Of a stretch of 64,000 nucleotides of DNA, positions 13,141 to 24,465 are shown piece after piece. Source of the stretch: Chrysomallon squamiferum (Eukaryota > Mollusca > Gastropoda > Neomphalida > Peltospiridae); assembly GCA_012295275.1 (NCBI GenBank), contig CM022679.1:14212842-14276841 (forward strand). Direction: 5' to 3'. The translations under genes were made by a program, and so were the position numbers. The notes below the pieces were generated by a model, which saw only the letters and a list, made by a program, of their open reading frames with translations, ran no database searches and had not been told where the DNA came from. Each line of letters starts with the position of its first letter. The stretch's first letter is position 1.

Positions 13141-13399
13141 GGGCATGCAGACAAAACCTCTTATGATAAAACTGTAGGAAACATATAAATAAATATATTT
13201 ATCTGTTACCAGAATACAGCAGTTAAAAACAAAAAGCTCAGATAATTGTTTTTAAATATTTTGTTTAAAGTGATTCATTTCAAACAGCAGTGAATTCTTA
13301 AGGTTTCTCGGCAATGTTTATAAACCAGATGTTATAAGAATTGTGGGATTTTTAGTCATGTTGCATAAAAGCATGTTATCTTTCTTTTAGAAGTGTTAC

Positions 13400-13724
13400 G
13401 CTATCACAAAAACACTTAAATGAAAATGATTTAAAAAAAAAAATAATAATAATATAAAAATTTTAAAATAAAAATATATATAAAATAATTATGTAGAATC
13501 ATCTACATTTTCTTTTTCTGTTTCCATACTGGTTTTATCATAAAAACTCTCTAATGAAAATGTTTTAAAAAAAAATGAACAATAGTATAAAAAATTTAAA
13601 TTAAAAAAAAAAAAGGTTATCAATTATATTAGTGAAGTAATTATGCATAATCACCTACATTTTCTTTTTCTGTTTCATAATGGTTTTTGTGTTACCATAA
13701 AAACCATTATAATGAGAATAATGT

Positions 13725-13745
<21 letters not shown>
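13400..13745 (+). repeat. Tandem repeat, unit about 135-160 bp, three copies
   Basis: TAATGAAAATGTTTTAAAA-type blocks at about 13415, 13551 and 13709 are each followed by an A-rich run. The first two are also followed by TACATTTTCTTTTTCTGTTT. The A runs differ in length, as expected from slippage. Confidence 0.6.
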
Positions 13746-13759
<14 letters not shown>

Positions 13760-13883
13760 AAAGAAGAATTAAATGAAAAAATGAAAAGGTGAAAAAAAGA
13801 AAAGAAGTAATTTTGCTGAGGATTTCCTGGTATAAAAATGTATTTTCAATAAGGATTTTGCACTGAATTAGAATAACATTTAC

Positions 13884-13930
<47 letters not shown>

Positions 13931-14057
13931 AAATACTGAATTGACTCAATCTGGTAACCAAGGTAACCAGTAAGAATTAGATATGAAATATGAAGAAACC
14001 ATCCAAAGAAGTAAATTGCTTCCCAACCCCCCCAAAAAAAAAAAAAAAAAAAAAAAA
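13729..14057 (+). repeat. Three long poly(A) tracts
   Basis: A runs at about 13729-13757, 13883-13924 and 14034-14057, separated by about 75-130 bp of unrelated AT-rich sequence. Confidence 0.95.
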
Positions 14058-14282
14058 TTGAATGAATTTTTAGTAAAGTGAAAATTAAAACTCTTATATT
14101 AGTATCATTTTACATATATACATTAATTGAATCAGTGGGGAAAATGTGGAAAAAAAAGAAAAAAAAAGTAAAGTGAATTATAGATTTTAAAAATAAAGAA
14201 AAGGAAATATTAGTAATATATTTAACACAAAAAATAACAACAACAAACAAAATTTCTGAATGCAACAGAACTGTAATAATGA

Positions 14283-14726
14283 TTAATAAATAAATAAATA
14301 AAAAAAAATAAATAAATAAATAAATAATAAATAAAAACAACAAATAAATATTAGTTATAAAAAATTTATAAAAAAAAAAAATAGAAGAAAAAATAGTAAA
14401 TAAATAATACCTTTAAGTTATAATTCAAAGAATGGGTGCAGACATAAAGATATACTACAAATAATGAAAACAATAAAAATAACCACATTGATGAATCAAA
14501 GAACAAGAATACCATTTTTCAAAAATAAAAATACAAATCTGACAAAGGCATGGTGTTTGTTTCTGCATTAGTGAAACAATCGAAGACAAAACTGATTTCC
14601 TAAGCAGACACTGTTAAGCTGCTGGGTGACACTGATGTAAGGTAACAGAATAACTGTGATACCCACTAGCAAAATCACACTTTCTACAGCTAAGTCAGTA
14701 TAAACAAAATTTAAAAAAAAAAAAAA

Positions 14727-14763
<37 letters not shown>

Positions 14764-14887
14764 TAAAAAAGAATATCGAATTATAATAGAATCATTATAA
14801 TGAAGCTGAAATTTAAAAAAAAAAAAAATTAAAATGCAGCTCAAAAATTTTATTATTGATAATGGCTGTTAGTGTTACAATAAATTT

Positions 14888-14918
<31 letters not shown>
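14283..14918 (+). repeat. (AAAT)n, (AAT)n and poly(A) tracts
   Basis: AAAT-type runs at 14283-14345, AAT at 14727-14761 and A28 at about 14891-14918. Confidence 0.9.
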
Positions 14919-14920
<2 letters not shown>

Positions 14921-15207
14921 AAACTCACTGAAAACAAAATTTATAACGAAAAGGAAAAAACTAATGATGAAAAAATATATAAATAAAAAAAACTAGTGAA
15001 AAATCAATACACAGACAACATATGGATATAAATTTACATAACATTCAGAATGGACATGAGAAAATCTTTACAAAACAAACTGTCAAATGTAAATATATTA
15101 CTAAAAAGCATTTGTTACATTTTCACAACAGTGTCTTGCTCAGTAACAGCTACTGACAATGAAAGTGTCAAATAATTGTTGTAAGCCTTCAAAGAACACT
15201 TCTAGGT

Positions 15208-15355
15208 GTCAGTAAGTATCTGTATATTGACAACAAAACTGACACACAAGTATCTTACTAGCTTTCACTATGAATGATGTCAGTAAGTATTTGTATTTTG
15301 ATAACAAAACTGACACATAAGTATCTAACAAACTTTTACTTTAATGATGTCACAT
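15208..15355 (+). repeat. 71-bp tandem duplication
   Basis: GTCAGTAAGTAT..TGTAT starts at 15208 and again at 15279, followed in both by AACAAAACTGACACA and AAGTATCT. A third partial copy (GATGTCA) follows. Confidence 0.75.
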
Positions 15356-15959
15356 GGATTTTGTTTTTATTTATTTTAAGAATGAAACAAACAAAATCTT
15401 TTTCCATTTTTTTCTTTAGAAGAAAAAATTCTGTTATTTTTTGTAGTAGATTTTATGCTTTCACGTTACAAACAGAATATTTTATATCCAGTTATAACTT
15501 CAACTTCATAAGCTGTATGTAATTATCTGATTATATACAGCTAATTAAGTTGAAGTTTCACCATCATGCTAGAATTCCTTGAAGATAATCAACCAGCTAT
15601 GGCTTTAACAGTTAAAGTATATTGCAAATATATCTTGACAAGATCAAAAACAATTTTTATTACCTTTTTTTTCAGTCTTTCTTTGAATACATACATCTGA
15701 CTTTTTCCCCCCATAAGCTTCATCAAATCAAATAAGATATAATTATAAAAAAAAAAAAAAAAAAAAAGAAAAGAAAAGGACCAATATTACCAGTGACACT
15801 TTTATTTATTAAAATGCAGTGACACTGAAAACTGATATCAAATCTGGTGTAAACAACAGAGATGTATGGAGACACAAGTACAAGAACTAATAAAAGAAGC
15901 AACAAAGAAGATAATCATAACTCGTAATTTCAGTTTACAAACACAAAGCAGGTCTCACT

Positions 15960-16080
15960 TTTAAGTACTCGATGCCATCAAGGATAAGTTGATTTGGAAA
16001 TGTGACCTGCCAAGCGGATCCACGATCAATAAGTTTGCACACAAAGTGGTGTTAACAACACCGGCTTTATTTGCCAGCTA
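15960..16080 (+). other. Possible coding remnant, unrecognised
   Basis: After TCTCACTTTTAAG, a plausible acceptor, a plus-strand frame runs to TAA at 16078-16080 with about 38 codons (LDAIKDKLIWKCDLPSGSTI then NKFAHKVVLTTPALFAS). CpG content is higher than in neighbouring DNA, continuing to about 16165. It may be a terminal exon, a degraded transposon piece or chance; no poly(A) signal follows closely. Confidence 0.18.
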
Positions 16081-16164
16081 AGGTACTTCACTGCGAAACG
16101 TGAACTGTCACCAACACAACTGAGAACTAATTAACGTATTGACAAACGTGGACAGAAAAACTGC

Positions 16165-17850
16165 AGTTAGCTCTGACATATAAACTCTGCTACTTGGTGA
16201 AAGCAGTTTGTTAAACGTCACCTAATAATTAACTATGTGTACACTCCATGATTTGGATTGTGACAACACAATAAAATGCTTCACAGGAGAAACTAATTTT
16301 AAAATTCTGTATGTCTGCATGTCTTTTGGAGCTCTTGCATGTATGTGTATCTGTATGTCTGTATGTACGTTTATGCATGTTTGTATGTGTGCTTGTGTGT
16401 AAGTGTATTTACATGCATAGACATACATACATACACAGAGACACACATACATGTAAGAGTTATGTGTATGTCTGACTAATTTTGAAGCACAATTATTATT
16501 AATATCTTTTCCACGTCACTTTAATCAACTACGGTTATATAAAAATTTTCTTTAAGTTTGTTAAACAACCAAAAATTAATTAGTTGATAGATGTGTTCAT
16601 TACCAAATCTATTAATTAATTAATTTAAAATTTTTATGCTAAATGAACAATGGACACATCAGTATACATGTACACTCATGTAATTAGATCAGTGAATTAT
16701 TCATGTTGTTGTAGTTTGCTAAATATTGGTATGTTACATGGTTTAATTTCAAGAATATATATACATATATATATCAGAGGTCTCGCTACATAATGTAAGA
16801 CATGGTGGGCCTAATGAGTTTGTTCACCGTTTGTTGTCAATGGTAGCAATATCCATCACCCATTTATATAGTGAATTTCGTTTTGTATATTAAATCAAAC
16901 AGACACTTTGATTTTATTTAATTGCTAGTAAATTGTTAATAGTTACTGCATTTGATGCAATTATTTATAGGAGTATTTTTGACAAACATGTAATTTGAAC
17001 ATTGCTCAAAGTACTTGTACCCTGGACATTTTCTGTACAATCCCTTTGTTTAACTTGCACCAATTACAAAGATCCCTGTCATCCCTTTCACAAAAGCTGG
17101 GGAGACCCAGATAAGATAAAGTTTTGTTTCATATGCTGTTCAACTATCTACAGAGAGAAAAGTAATATAATTCTAATGACAAACATTTTTAACTGGGGAC
17201 AGATATTATTTTGCTTATTTTATACAGTATTCTGGATATTTATAATCTGTCTTTTGCATTGTAAACAAAAGTCATTTTAAAATATCCAAAAAATAATAAA
17301 ATATTGCATAATAATTGAATGTAAAATATATGAAACCGGATATTTTTGTTTTTCACTTTTAACATACAAAACCATATAACTGACTCAAACAAATCATCAT
17401 ACACACCTACTCAAAAAATAATACAATTAAAAACAATAGTTTGAAATACTTTCTTTAAATGAAACAAATTCACTAATGCATTATACAAATATGCAAATAC
17501 CAAACAGGAATCATGATATTTATCCCGTCTACTAATTCATGTGTTATCACCGATACATTCATTTATGCATTACTTCATGAAATATATATGTTAATGATTA
17601 ATCGGACTGATCACTTATCTTTTGAAACATTTCATTAAGAGATTGCCGAAATTAAATATAACCTGTCTTTTTCATCTTGTACACATCTAAAATTTTCAGA
17701 CTTTTTTTTTTTTTTTTAAATGACAAAACCTGTGAATAAAATAAATGAAATGGTGAACAAGTCTGTTTTTATTTAGTTTTTTAGATGTCAGGTGCTACGT
17801 ATTGAGGCTATTCGTATTCTTAATTTAAGAAAAAAAATTAATAATAATTT
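16165..17850. other. No gene seen
   Basis: Imperfect CA/TATG sequence at 16320-16460 and otherwise AT-rich unique DNA. A frame at 17002-17280 (+) looks non-coding. Confidence 0.5.
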
Positions 17851-17856
17851 ACTTAC

Positions 17857-17888
17857 CCATCTCTTTGAGTTTCAACGAATTCAGTCAT
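17857..17888 (-). CDS. Probable short first coding exon of a divergent minus-strand gene
   Basis: Read on the minus strand, an ATG is followed by ten codons (M-T-E-F-V-E-T-Q-R-D plus GG) and then a consensus GTAAGT donor at 17856-17851, leaving phase 2. It lies 620 bp from the oppositely oriented PDZ start codon, across a promoter-like interval, which suggests a head-to-head gene pair. The leader contains two more ATGs with very short frames, so the true start is uncertain. The phase does not fit directly onto the exon at 5759-5857, so intermediate exons are needed if both belong to one gene; none was found. The product is not recognised. Confidence 0.38.
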
Positions 17889-18508
17889 ATAAATAATCAT
17901 TAAATTGCATTTACTCCTCTAGAACGCCATAGGCACTGAACAATGGGAGACGGGTTCTATGATCATAATGCAGAAAATCAATTTCTTCCTATTTCCTTCT
18001 GGGCGCTGCCATGACACCGGAAGTGTAAACTACAGGGATGCTTGTTTCCGTAAATCCTATTTAAAATTATGTCATTGAAATAAATGGATTAGAATGTCAT
18101 GCATAAAATATCTGCTTATACGTGCAAAAAGAAAGTAATATATAACAAATTATACATGTCAGCGTGGTTATATTTATTTTGATTTGAACAAAGATATACC
18201 GGCAGAATTTATGACAGGTGAGCGATCTGATTTTAGAAATTAATGAATTCTCCCGATTCTATATTGGGGTTCGTATGGAAAATGCGACTCAATTTCTAAT
18301 GCGGTTGAGGGAATATAAAATCAAGAATAACTTTGTTTTATTTAACTTGGTGGCTATTTCTCCGCGGGATTTGTATCAGAAATGGAAGTGGAGCAAATAA
18401 ATTATTGATAAATTAAAAATACCTTTGGCAAAAAACTTTTGAAGTTTCATTTTCGATGACGTCCTTTAGCAGTTCTTCGGAGTACTTGATGGCGGTTTCG
18501 GTCAAAAC
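17889..18508. promoter_or_regulatory. Candidate bidirectional promoter between divergent first exons
   Basis: This interval separates the two divergent ATGs. It has few microsatellites and more CpG than the flanks. ACCGGAAGTG at 18016-18025 is a canonical ETS/GABP site, the motif class most typical of divergent housekeeping promoters. GATGGCGG near 18488-18495 resembles a YY1 site. A 60-codon open frame (18218-18400, +) lies inside it but has no other support. The assignment is inferred from motif and geometry. Confidence 0.45.
18218..18400 (+). other. Unsupported open frame inside the divergent promoter
   Basis: This is a 60-codon frame without an ATG at its left end, preceded by ACAG and followed by a TAA stop. 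It contains charged and aromatic residues (RMENATQFLMRLREYK) rather than low-complexity translation. It could be an acceptor-bounded exon of an overlapping transcript, but there is no convincing pyrimidine tract and no family resemblance. Confidence 0.12.
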
Positions 18509-18512
18509 ATGA
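18489..18512 (+). other. Upstream ORF overlapping the PDZ start codon (ATGA overlap)
   Basis: An ATG 20 bases upstream of the PDZ start opens a seven-codon frame (M-A-V-S-V-K-T) whose TGA stop overlaps the main ATG as ATGA. Such an arrangement can lower initiation or allow termination-reinitiation at the main start. The region GATGGCGG around the upstream ATG also resembles a YY1 site, so this ATG may sit close to the transcription start or even outside the mRNA. Confidence 0.4.
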
Positions 18513-18604
18513 GTTCCTTCTCTGTGGTTTTAAAAGGTGGTCCGCCCTGGGGATTTAGGATTCAGGGCGGCAGGGAATTTGAAGAACCCCTAAAGATAGC
18601 CAAG
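18509..18604 (+). CDS. First coding exon of an N-terminal PDZ-domain protein (PDLIM/Zasp, synaptopodin-2 or Shroom type)
   Basis: The exon encodes 32 residues beginning MSSFSVVLKGG and continuing with PPWGFRIQGGREF and EEPLKIAK. This is the first beta strand, carboxylate-binding loop (PWGF) and following strand of a PDZ domain placed at the extreme N-terminus. That position and the PWGF-R-(I/L)-QGG-(K/R) signature are typical of the ALP/Enigma/Zasp PDZ-LIM proteins and of synaptopodin-2, and Shroom is similar. These are actin, Z-disc or stress-fibre scaffolds. The exon ends AAG|GTAAGT, a consensus donor in phase 0. The rest of the domain, which should start with a basic, Gly/Lys/Ala-rich turn, must lie in a later exon that I could not find up to 64 kb. 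The start was chosen because the PDZ begins a few residues after it, and it overlaps the stop of a short upstream ORF. The family is firm; the subfamily is not. Confidence 0.78.
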
Positions 18605-19299
18605 GTAAGTTTTTGTGTTATTTTCAAAATATGTGTTATTGCGTTTAAATGAGCAAAGAACTAGCAGCACAACTTTGAAGTTACTGTCCTGTACAGATTG
18701 ATCTGTCAAAAACTGCAGAGGCCCACATAGGGTTGAAGCACGTACATTACACCCACAGTGATCTAAGAAATGCCTAGAATTATAATCTTTTACATTAACC
18801 TGATATTAAAAAATCTTTATTATGTATCCCCATTTGATATAATTTAATTTTAAATACCTAAAGAAATATACACTAGTTGTATAAGTATTATTTTCAAACC
18901 AGTCAGAATACAGCTAAAGAAAGAACTAAGAATTTCTCCAAAACTAATACAAATAAATAAATAAATAAAATATTTCAGCTTATACAAATTATGTTGTGAA
19001 ATACAACAGTCTGTCGTTTTTCTCTTTAAATTAATAATTTGTTACCTACACACCAGTTGAAGAAAAACATGCAGGAAGGGATCTGGAAGCTGTAATCTTC
19101 TTCTTACAGCAGCAGACTGTGTTTTTAAAAATGTATTTGCCAGAGAAGTGTAACTGAAAACCCCCTTAGAATCATCATTCACTAGTTAAGATCATCACCC
19201 AAAGCAAAATATGTTCAGCACTTCCTCATTATTTCTAGTTTTCTATTCGTGCAAAACAAAAAATAGAATTAATTAAGTGAAAAGTGAAAATATTTAAAG

Positions 19300-19429
19300 A
19301 GAAATTTTTATAAAATAAAATAAAATAAAATAAATGATAATAAAACAAAACAAAATAAATTAAAATAAAATAACATAAAATAAAATAAGTAATAAAACAA
19401 CAGCAGAGAAGCCAAATCCATTAATATAT

Positions 19430-19462
<33 letters not shown>
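19300..19462 (+). repeat. (AAAAT)n and (AT)n
   Basis: AAAAT pentamers with variants at 19312-19390, then (AT) at 19431-19462. Confidence 0.9.
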
Positions 19463-19466
<4 letters not shown>

Positions 19467-19755
19467 AAGTTTTCATATATAAATAGAACATTGCTAGGTT
19501 AATAAATAATAATTTAAACCAAAAAAAAAATGCATTTTCATCAAGATTTAAATGCATATCTTATTTCCTTCTGGGGCATGATAAAGACTTGATAGTTGAC
19601 TTCTTTTATATTGTGGAATGTGGTAATAACTGTTGCAAACAACTTTGAAGTGTCATTAATACTTCCAGTGGGTAAATCAGATTTATACACAGTCACGGCA
19701 GATAGGTGCATTGCTTGTGTGATGATATATATATATGTAAATCCCCAGAAATATC

Positions 19756-19761
<6 letters not shown>

Positions 19762-19820
<59 letters not shown>

Positions 19821-19850
19821 AATAATAAAATAATAATAATAAATAAATAA
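19762..19850 (+). repeat. (AAAT)n with AAT tail
   Basis: A run of about 15 TAAA units followed by AAT units. Confidence 0.95.
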
Positions 19851-20279
19851 TTAATGTAGTACTTGTTTTATAATTTATGAAAAGTAACTTAAGAAGCAAG
19901 AATAAAATTGTCTGTATGCAAACAAGCAGTTTGAGATTATGAATAATTTTATGTCAGTCAAAAACCAAGCCTGTGTATTAAGTAGTAAACTCATTTGAAC
20001 ACACACACACACACACATTCACATGCATGATGGTATTAAAAAGTCTGTAATATATCACTGGTTGTTTGTTTAAGTATTATTTGGGTTTTTAATATACACA
20101 TACTTGTGCATGTTTATGCATACATACTTGTAAGCATAAACACACACAAACATGCCCAATCTTAGATCAGTTTGGACATAACTTGTATACATGCAGTGAA
20201 CAAAGACAAAACTGTGTTTTGATATGAACATACAAACACATACACCCATTTTTTAATACATGCATATTCTAGTTTCTAC

Positions 20280-20433
20280 AATACATATGTAAACCCCCCA
20301 AACCCCCCCACACACACACACACACACACACACAAACATACACACACATACACACACATACACACACACAGAAAGCAAGATATAAATATATACTAGAAAC
20401 GTTGTTTGTTTAAGCACTCTGGATTATTATGTG

Positions 20434-20492
<59 letters not shown>
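20280..20492 (+). repeat. (CA)n and (TA)n
   Basis: CA-rich at 20308-20372; perfect (TA)27 at 20438-20492. Confidence 0.95.
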
Positions 20493-20495
<3 letters not shown>

Positions 20496-20832
20496 AATCA
20501 ATTAGTCAAGTTGGTTTGATCAGTAAAGAGAAAAGTGGGACATGTCATACATTCCAAACTCACCAAGGACTGAAAGTCAGGCACGCAATTGTATGAAAAC
20601 ATTACCTGAATTTTAACACTGTGAACTTTCAAGAAAGTAACCCTGAAGTAGAATGTTATTAATACAGTGTATAACAAAATTATCATATAGGTTAGAGATT
20701 CAGGCACATGTAACACTGTATAACATTGTTTTAATAATACTTAATTTTAAAAAATCAATGTATTGTACACATAAAAACTGTTTTAAATTTAATATATGTA
20801 TATATGTAAGTTGAGTTTACAATATAATAAAT

Positions 20833-20866
<34 letters not shown>

Positions 20867-21243
20867 ACATATTTAGAACCAAACATTGATCTGAATTAAA
20901 AGTTAATACAATGAAGCACATGCATTATTATTATGTTAACTTGCGGATTAAATGATTAGGATTAATAAGATTATCATGTAATACATTTTGTTAGTTTTTT
21001 ATATATATTTATATTCAGAAAATGCAAAGTAATTTTTCCAATAATTTCATAAAGGATTGATTATTATTATTATTATAATTTAAAATTTGTTTTGAAAAAG
21101 ACGTTTAAGACTTCATTACTCTTACTACCACTTCTATTAATATTATGTGTTTGAAAAAATTTTTTGAATTACAATTTATTTTCCAAAATGCTGATCATAA
21201 GTTGGTGCTTCCAAAAATAACTATTTTTGTGAAAGGCATTATA

Positions 21244-21370
21244 TGTGTGTGTGTGTGTGTGTGTGTGTCTGTGTATGTGTTTTTATATATGCGGGTATGT
21301 GTGTATGTATGTGCATGTGTATGTGTATGTGTATGTATGCGAGTGTGCATATGTGTGTATCTGTAATTTG
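21244..21370 (+). repeat. (TG)n with TATG variants
   Basis: Perfect TG to 21268, then imperfect TGTATG. Confidence 0.95.
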
Positions 21371-21772
21371 CTATTTGATACTGAAAATTTAAAATTCCAT
21401 TATTCAGTTTACACATGTAATAGGCTCTAGCTAATACATTATACCTGTATGTACAGTGTCAGTGATTATACTGTTGAGGTGTATTGGTGAGTTGTACCTG
21501 TAGAAGATAATTAATCATGTCTGAGGTAACTACAGGTAACAAACAAACTAACTGGACTAATTTCATAGCGTCTCTGGTATTACACTATCTCTGTACAATC
21601 TATACCCTGTCATTAACTACCCATTTTGTGTTCACAATTTTTTTCTTGTTCTTCTTCACCTCTTTGTGTCCAATGATCATATCTATTACTCCATCAACAT
21701 AAATATTAGCTCAATTATTGTATGGGTGGACCATTGATATTAATTTAATCTTTCTGTCATATAGACATACCA

Positions 21773-21802
21773 TCTATCTATCTATCTATCTATCTATCTA
21801 TA
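21773..21802 (+). repeat. (CTAT)n
   Basis: Seven tetranucleotide units followed by a short TA run. Confidence 0.95.
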
Positions 21803-22125
21803 TATATACATAAGTTAAGTTTTCTAAGTTAAGCCATTAATAAAAAAATTATTAATATAATTGTTCTTTGATTTGAATAACCAATACAGTTATGAACGTG
21901 ATTGTTCTGAGGTCAGTGTAAATATTAATTTAGTGTTTCCGAGTCTTATCTGAACAGTTTTATATCCATTAATTATCGAGTGTCAGCCGGTTTCATCCGT
22001 CTAAGTCAGTGTGTGTTTAATGAACTAGAGTGTGTAATTACTGAAGCCAGGCCTATCGTTAGCATCATTAATTTCATGTATTTCTTGTTTTCACACTCAG
22101 TAATGTTTGTCTTGTCAGCAGAAAC

Positions 22126-22200
22126 AGGAGCAGGAGTGGCTCAGTGGTTAGAGCTGTTGTCTTAGGCTTCGTTAATTGTACCTCCAACCTCAGAGCTGTG
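22126..22200 (+). mobile_element. tRNA-derived head with perfect Pol III A box
   Basis: TGGCTCAGTGG at 22137-22147, followed by TTAGAGC, is an exact A box in D-arm context. There is no B box or cloverleaf, so it is a tRNA-derived repeat head rather than a tRNA gene. It is not the same head as the 38.7-kb SINE. Confidence 0.45.
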
Positions 22201-22327
22201 TAATATCCATTTGATTGTTTTCCTATTCCGACTATAGTTACAATGGGATGTTGTTCATCACAGTAGCTAATACTTTTTTTTCTGTCTTTGGAATTGTTCT
22301 TGTAAATGACCCTTTGCTGAAGATTGT

Positions 22328-22330
<3 letters not shown>

Positions 22331-22396
<66 letters not shown>
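22331..22396 (+). repeat. (CT)n, about 33 units
   Basis: Perfect run. Confidence 0.97.
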
Positions 22397-22397
<1 letters not shown>

Positions 22398-23059
22398 GTC
22401 TAATAGAATAATGCAGTGGCTTCTTCAGAATATATCTTTTGGATTAAGAAATAATTTGACAGCTTTATGAATTAATCAGTGTATTTTGTGCTTTTGTTAA
22501 ACAAATTAAACATTGTAACATGTTTTCTTCCAGGCTTTTTTATGAAAAGTGTAAATACTTTTAAATATGCATTTAATTAAAAAAATAAAAATAAAATAAT
22601 AAAAATTTCAAAATAAATAAACTTAAAAAAATAAATAATTTTGATCCTAATTTAATTGAAATCAATTTAACACTATATAATTCATCTATTACAAAAGCTT
22701 ATTTGTATTAATGATTTTTAGCACATTATCATATAAATACATTAATGCACAAATACATTCACACACACATACATACATGCACATAAAGATACAAATATGT
22801 AATACAATTTTTTTGTCAAGTAAATATTTTTACTTGATGTTTGGCAGTGTGTATATCTGTTTTTACCTAACACTTGTCTGATATTTATATATATTCTACT
22901 GTGTTTCTCACATTACAAACCTCTTCACACGAATGTATATTTATACATGCATTTGTTAACATTAACACTAGCGATACTCAGTACTACTTTTTTTTTGGAG
23001 TCAGTTAAAACACTCAAAGGTGCTTCTGTCTAGAATAAAACCTCAATTTCCTGATCTTT

Positions 23060-24420
23060 AAGGTAATGTTGGTCACATGACTTCAAATTGGACATATTTA
23101 TTGCACGTCTCAGGTTGTAAAATGTGATAAGTGGGAACTAGATCCATCATATCTTCACCCAACAGCCCATCTGGCCCTGCTAACACATGTAAGACTGACC
23201 CAGCCACACGGTAACACCATTCCCTGTCAGGCATTGGGTATGAAAAGTATCGCACACGTGTAATACACGAACACTGACTCACCAAGCATTGTAACTTGTC
23301 TGATATGGGTATTAGCTGTTATTATTTCACACAACTTTTAAAATAAATTTTATAAACATTAACTGCACTGTTTGTTTTGGGGTATAAGATGTAAAATACA
23401 CATTTAATTTGTGAAGCATTACACTGGTCAGATATTGGGTTTTAGAAGTGCCTAATTTAAGTAAAATGAAAAAAAAAAAAAAAAAGAAATTGTGAAGACT
23501 AACAAAGACAATAAGGTAACAAATTTCCATGTCAAATATTGTATATATGATAAACTTGACACAAGTAAACATTCTTTTTTTTTAAAATGTTATAAAGAGT
23601 GACCTATCCAGAATAGTAAACTGTGTTTTTCTCCCATGTGAGATGTTGGATATAAAAAGTATCTTGACGTGCATATAAAATATACAAAAGACTAAGCCAG
23701 CATCTTGGCTATTTTCCCTGACAGATGTTAGGTATTGGAAATATCTCCTGTAGGTAAAACAAAGCCATAATTAATAAATGATCTTGCCAGAATGCATGTT
23801 TCCACTGTCAGATGATTGATTTTAGAAGTGAAATATAATCATATCTAATATTCAAATAGTGTTGATCCAGTATGGTAGCTACTACTACTCATGTAAGAAA
23901 TATTGTACATAAAATATTTCATACACAGAATGCACAAAAACTGACCCATGTGTAATATATGAAAACTGACCACATTGTTCTATATGAGATGTTGAGTATT
24001 GAAATAAGCAAAATAGAAAGACTGTAGGATAACTGTTTTCTTATCAGATGTTAGTTATTAGAAGTATCTTACATTTAGAATATACAGATACTAACCTATC
24101 CAGATGTTGGATATTAGAAGTATCTTACCAGTTAATACAAGACTGACCCTATCAGCATCTTATCTGATTCCCTTTCCATGTTGGGTATTAGAAGTATATA
24201 TATATGGAATATACAAATACTGACCTACTCAGATGTTGGGTATTAGAAGTATCTTACATGCAAGACTGACCCCGCTAACATTATATCTTTTTCCCTTTCA
24301 TATGTTGGGTATTAGAAATATTTCACCTATGGTATATGCAGATACTAACCCAGCCAGATGTATCTTACATATGGAATACACAGATACTGTATCAGCAGTA
24401 TACTGTGTATTAGAAGCATT
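23060..24420 (+). repeat. Degenerate tandem array, unit about 90-110 bp
   Basis: Blocks CAGATGTTGGGTATTAGAAG, TATCTTACAT, ATACACAGATACTGACC and CCAGCCA recur in this order many times, with the best-preserved copies between 24050 and 24390. Left copies (23.1-23.5 kb) are more diverged. Open frames inside it are artefacts of the repeat. Confidence 0.7.
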
Positions 24421-24428
24421 TCATGCAG

Positions 24429-24433
<5 letters not shown>

Positions 24434-24462
<29 letters not shown>
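24434..24462 (+). repeat. (TG)n
   Basis: Perfect run at the right edge of the 23-24 kb tandem array. Confidence 0.95.

Positions 24463-24465
<3 letters not shown>

Larger units (their letters stand above)
9226..13399. other. No gene seen
   Basis: AT-rich DNA with poly(T) and poly(A) runs, the complex island at 10.8-11.35 kb, and a perfect hairpin at 13121-13140. Confidence 0.55.
18605..22125. other. Start of the presumed PDZ-gene intron 1
   Basis: AT-rich DNA with A-rich pentamers and CA, TA and TG tracts; no exon candidate on the plus strand. Confidence 0.5.

Noticed and set aside
22126-22200. tRNA gene
   Set aside because: Perfect A box but no B box and no cloverleaf.
23073-23285. 70-codon minus ORF
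   Set aside because: Lies within the 90-110 bp degenerate tandem array.
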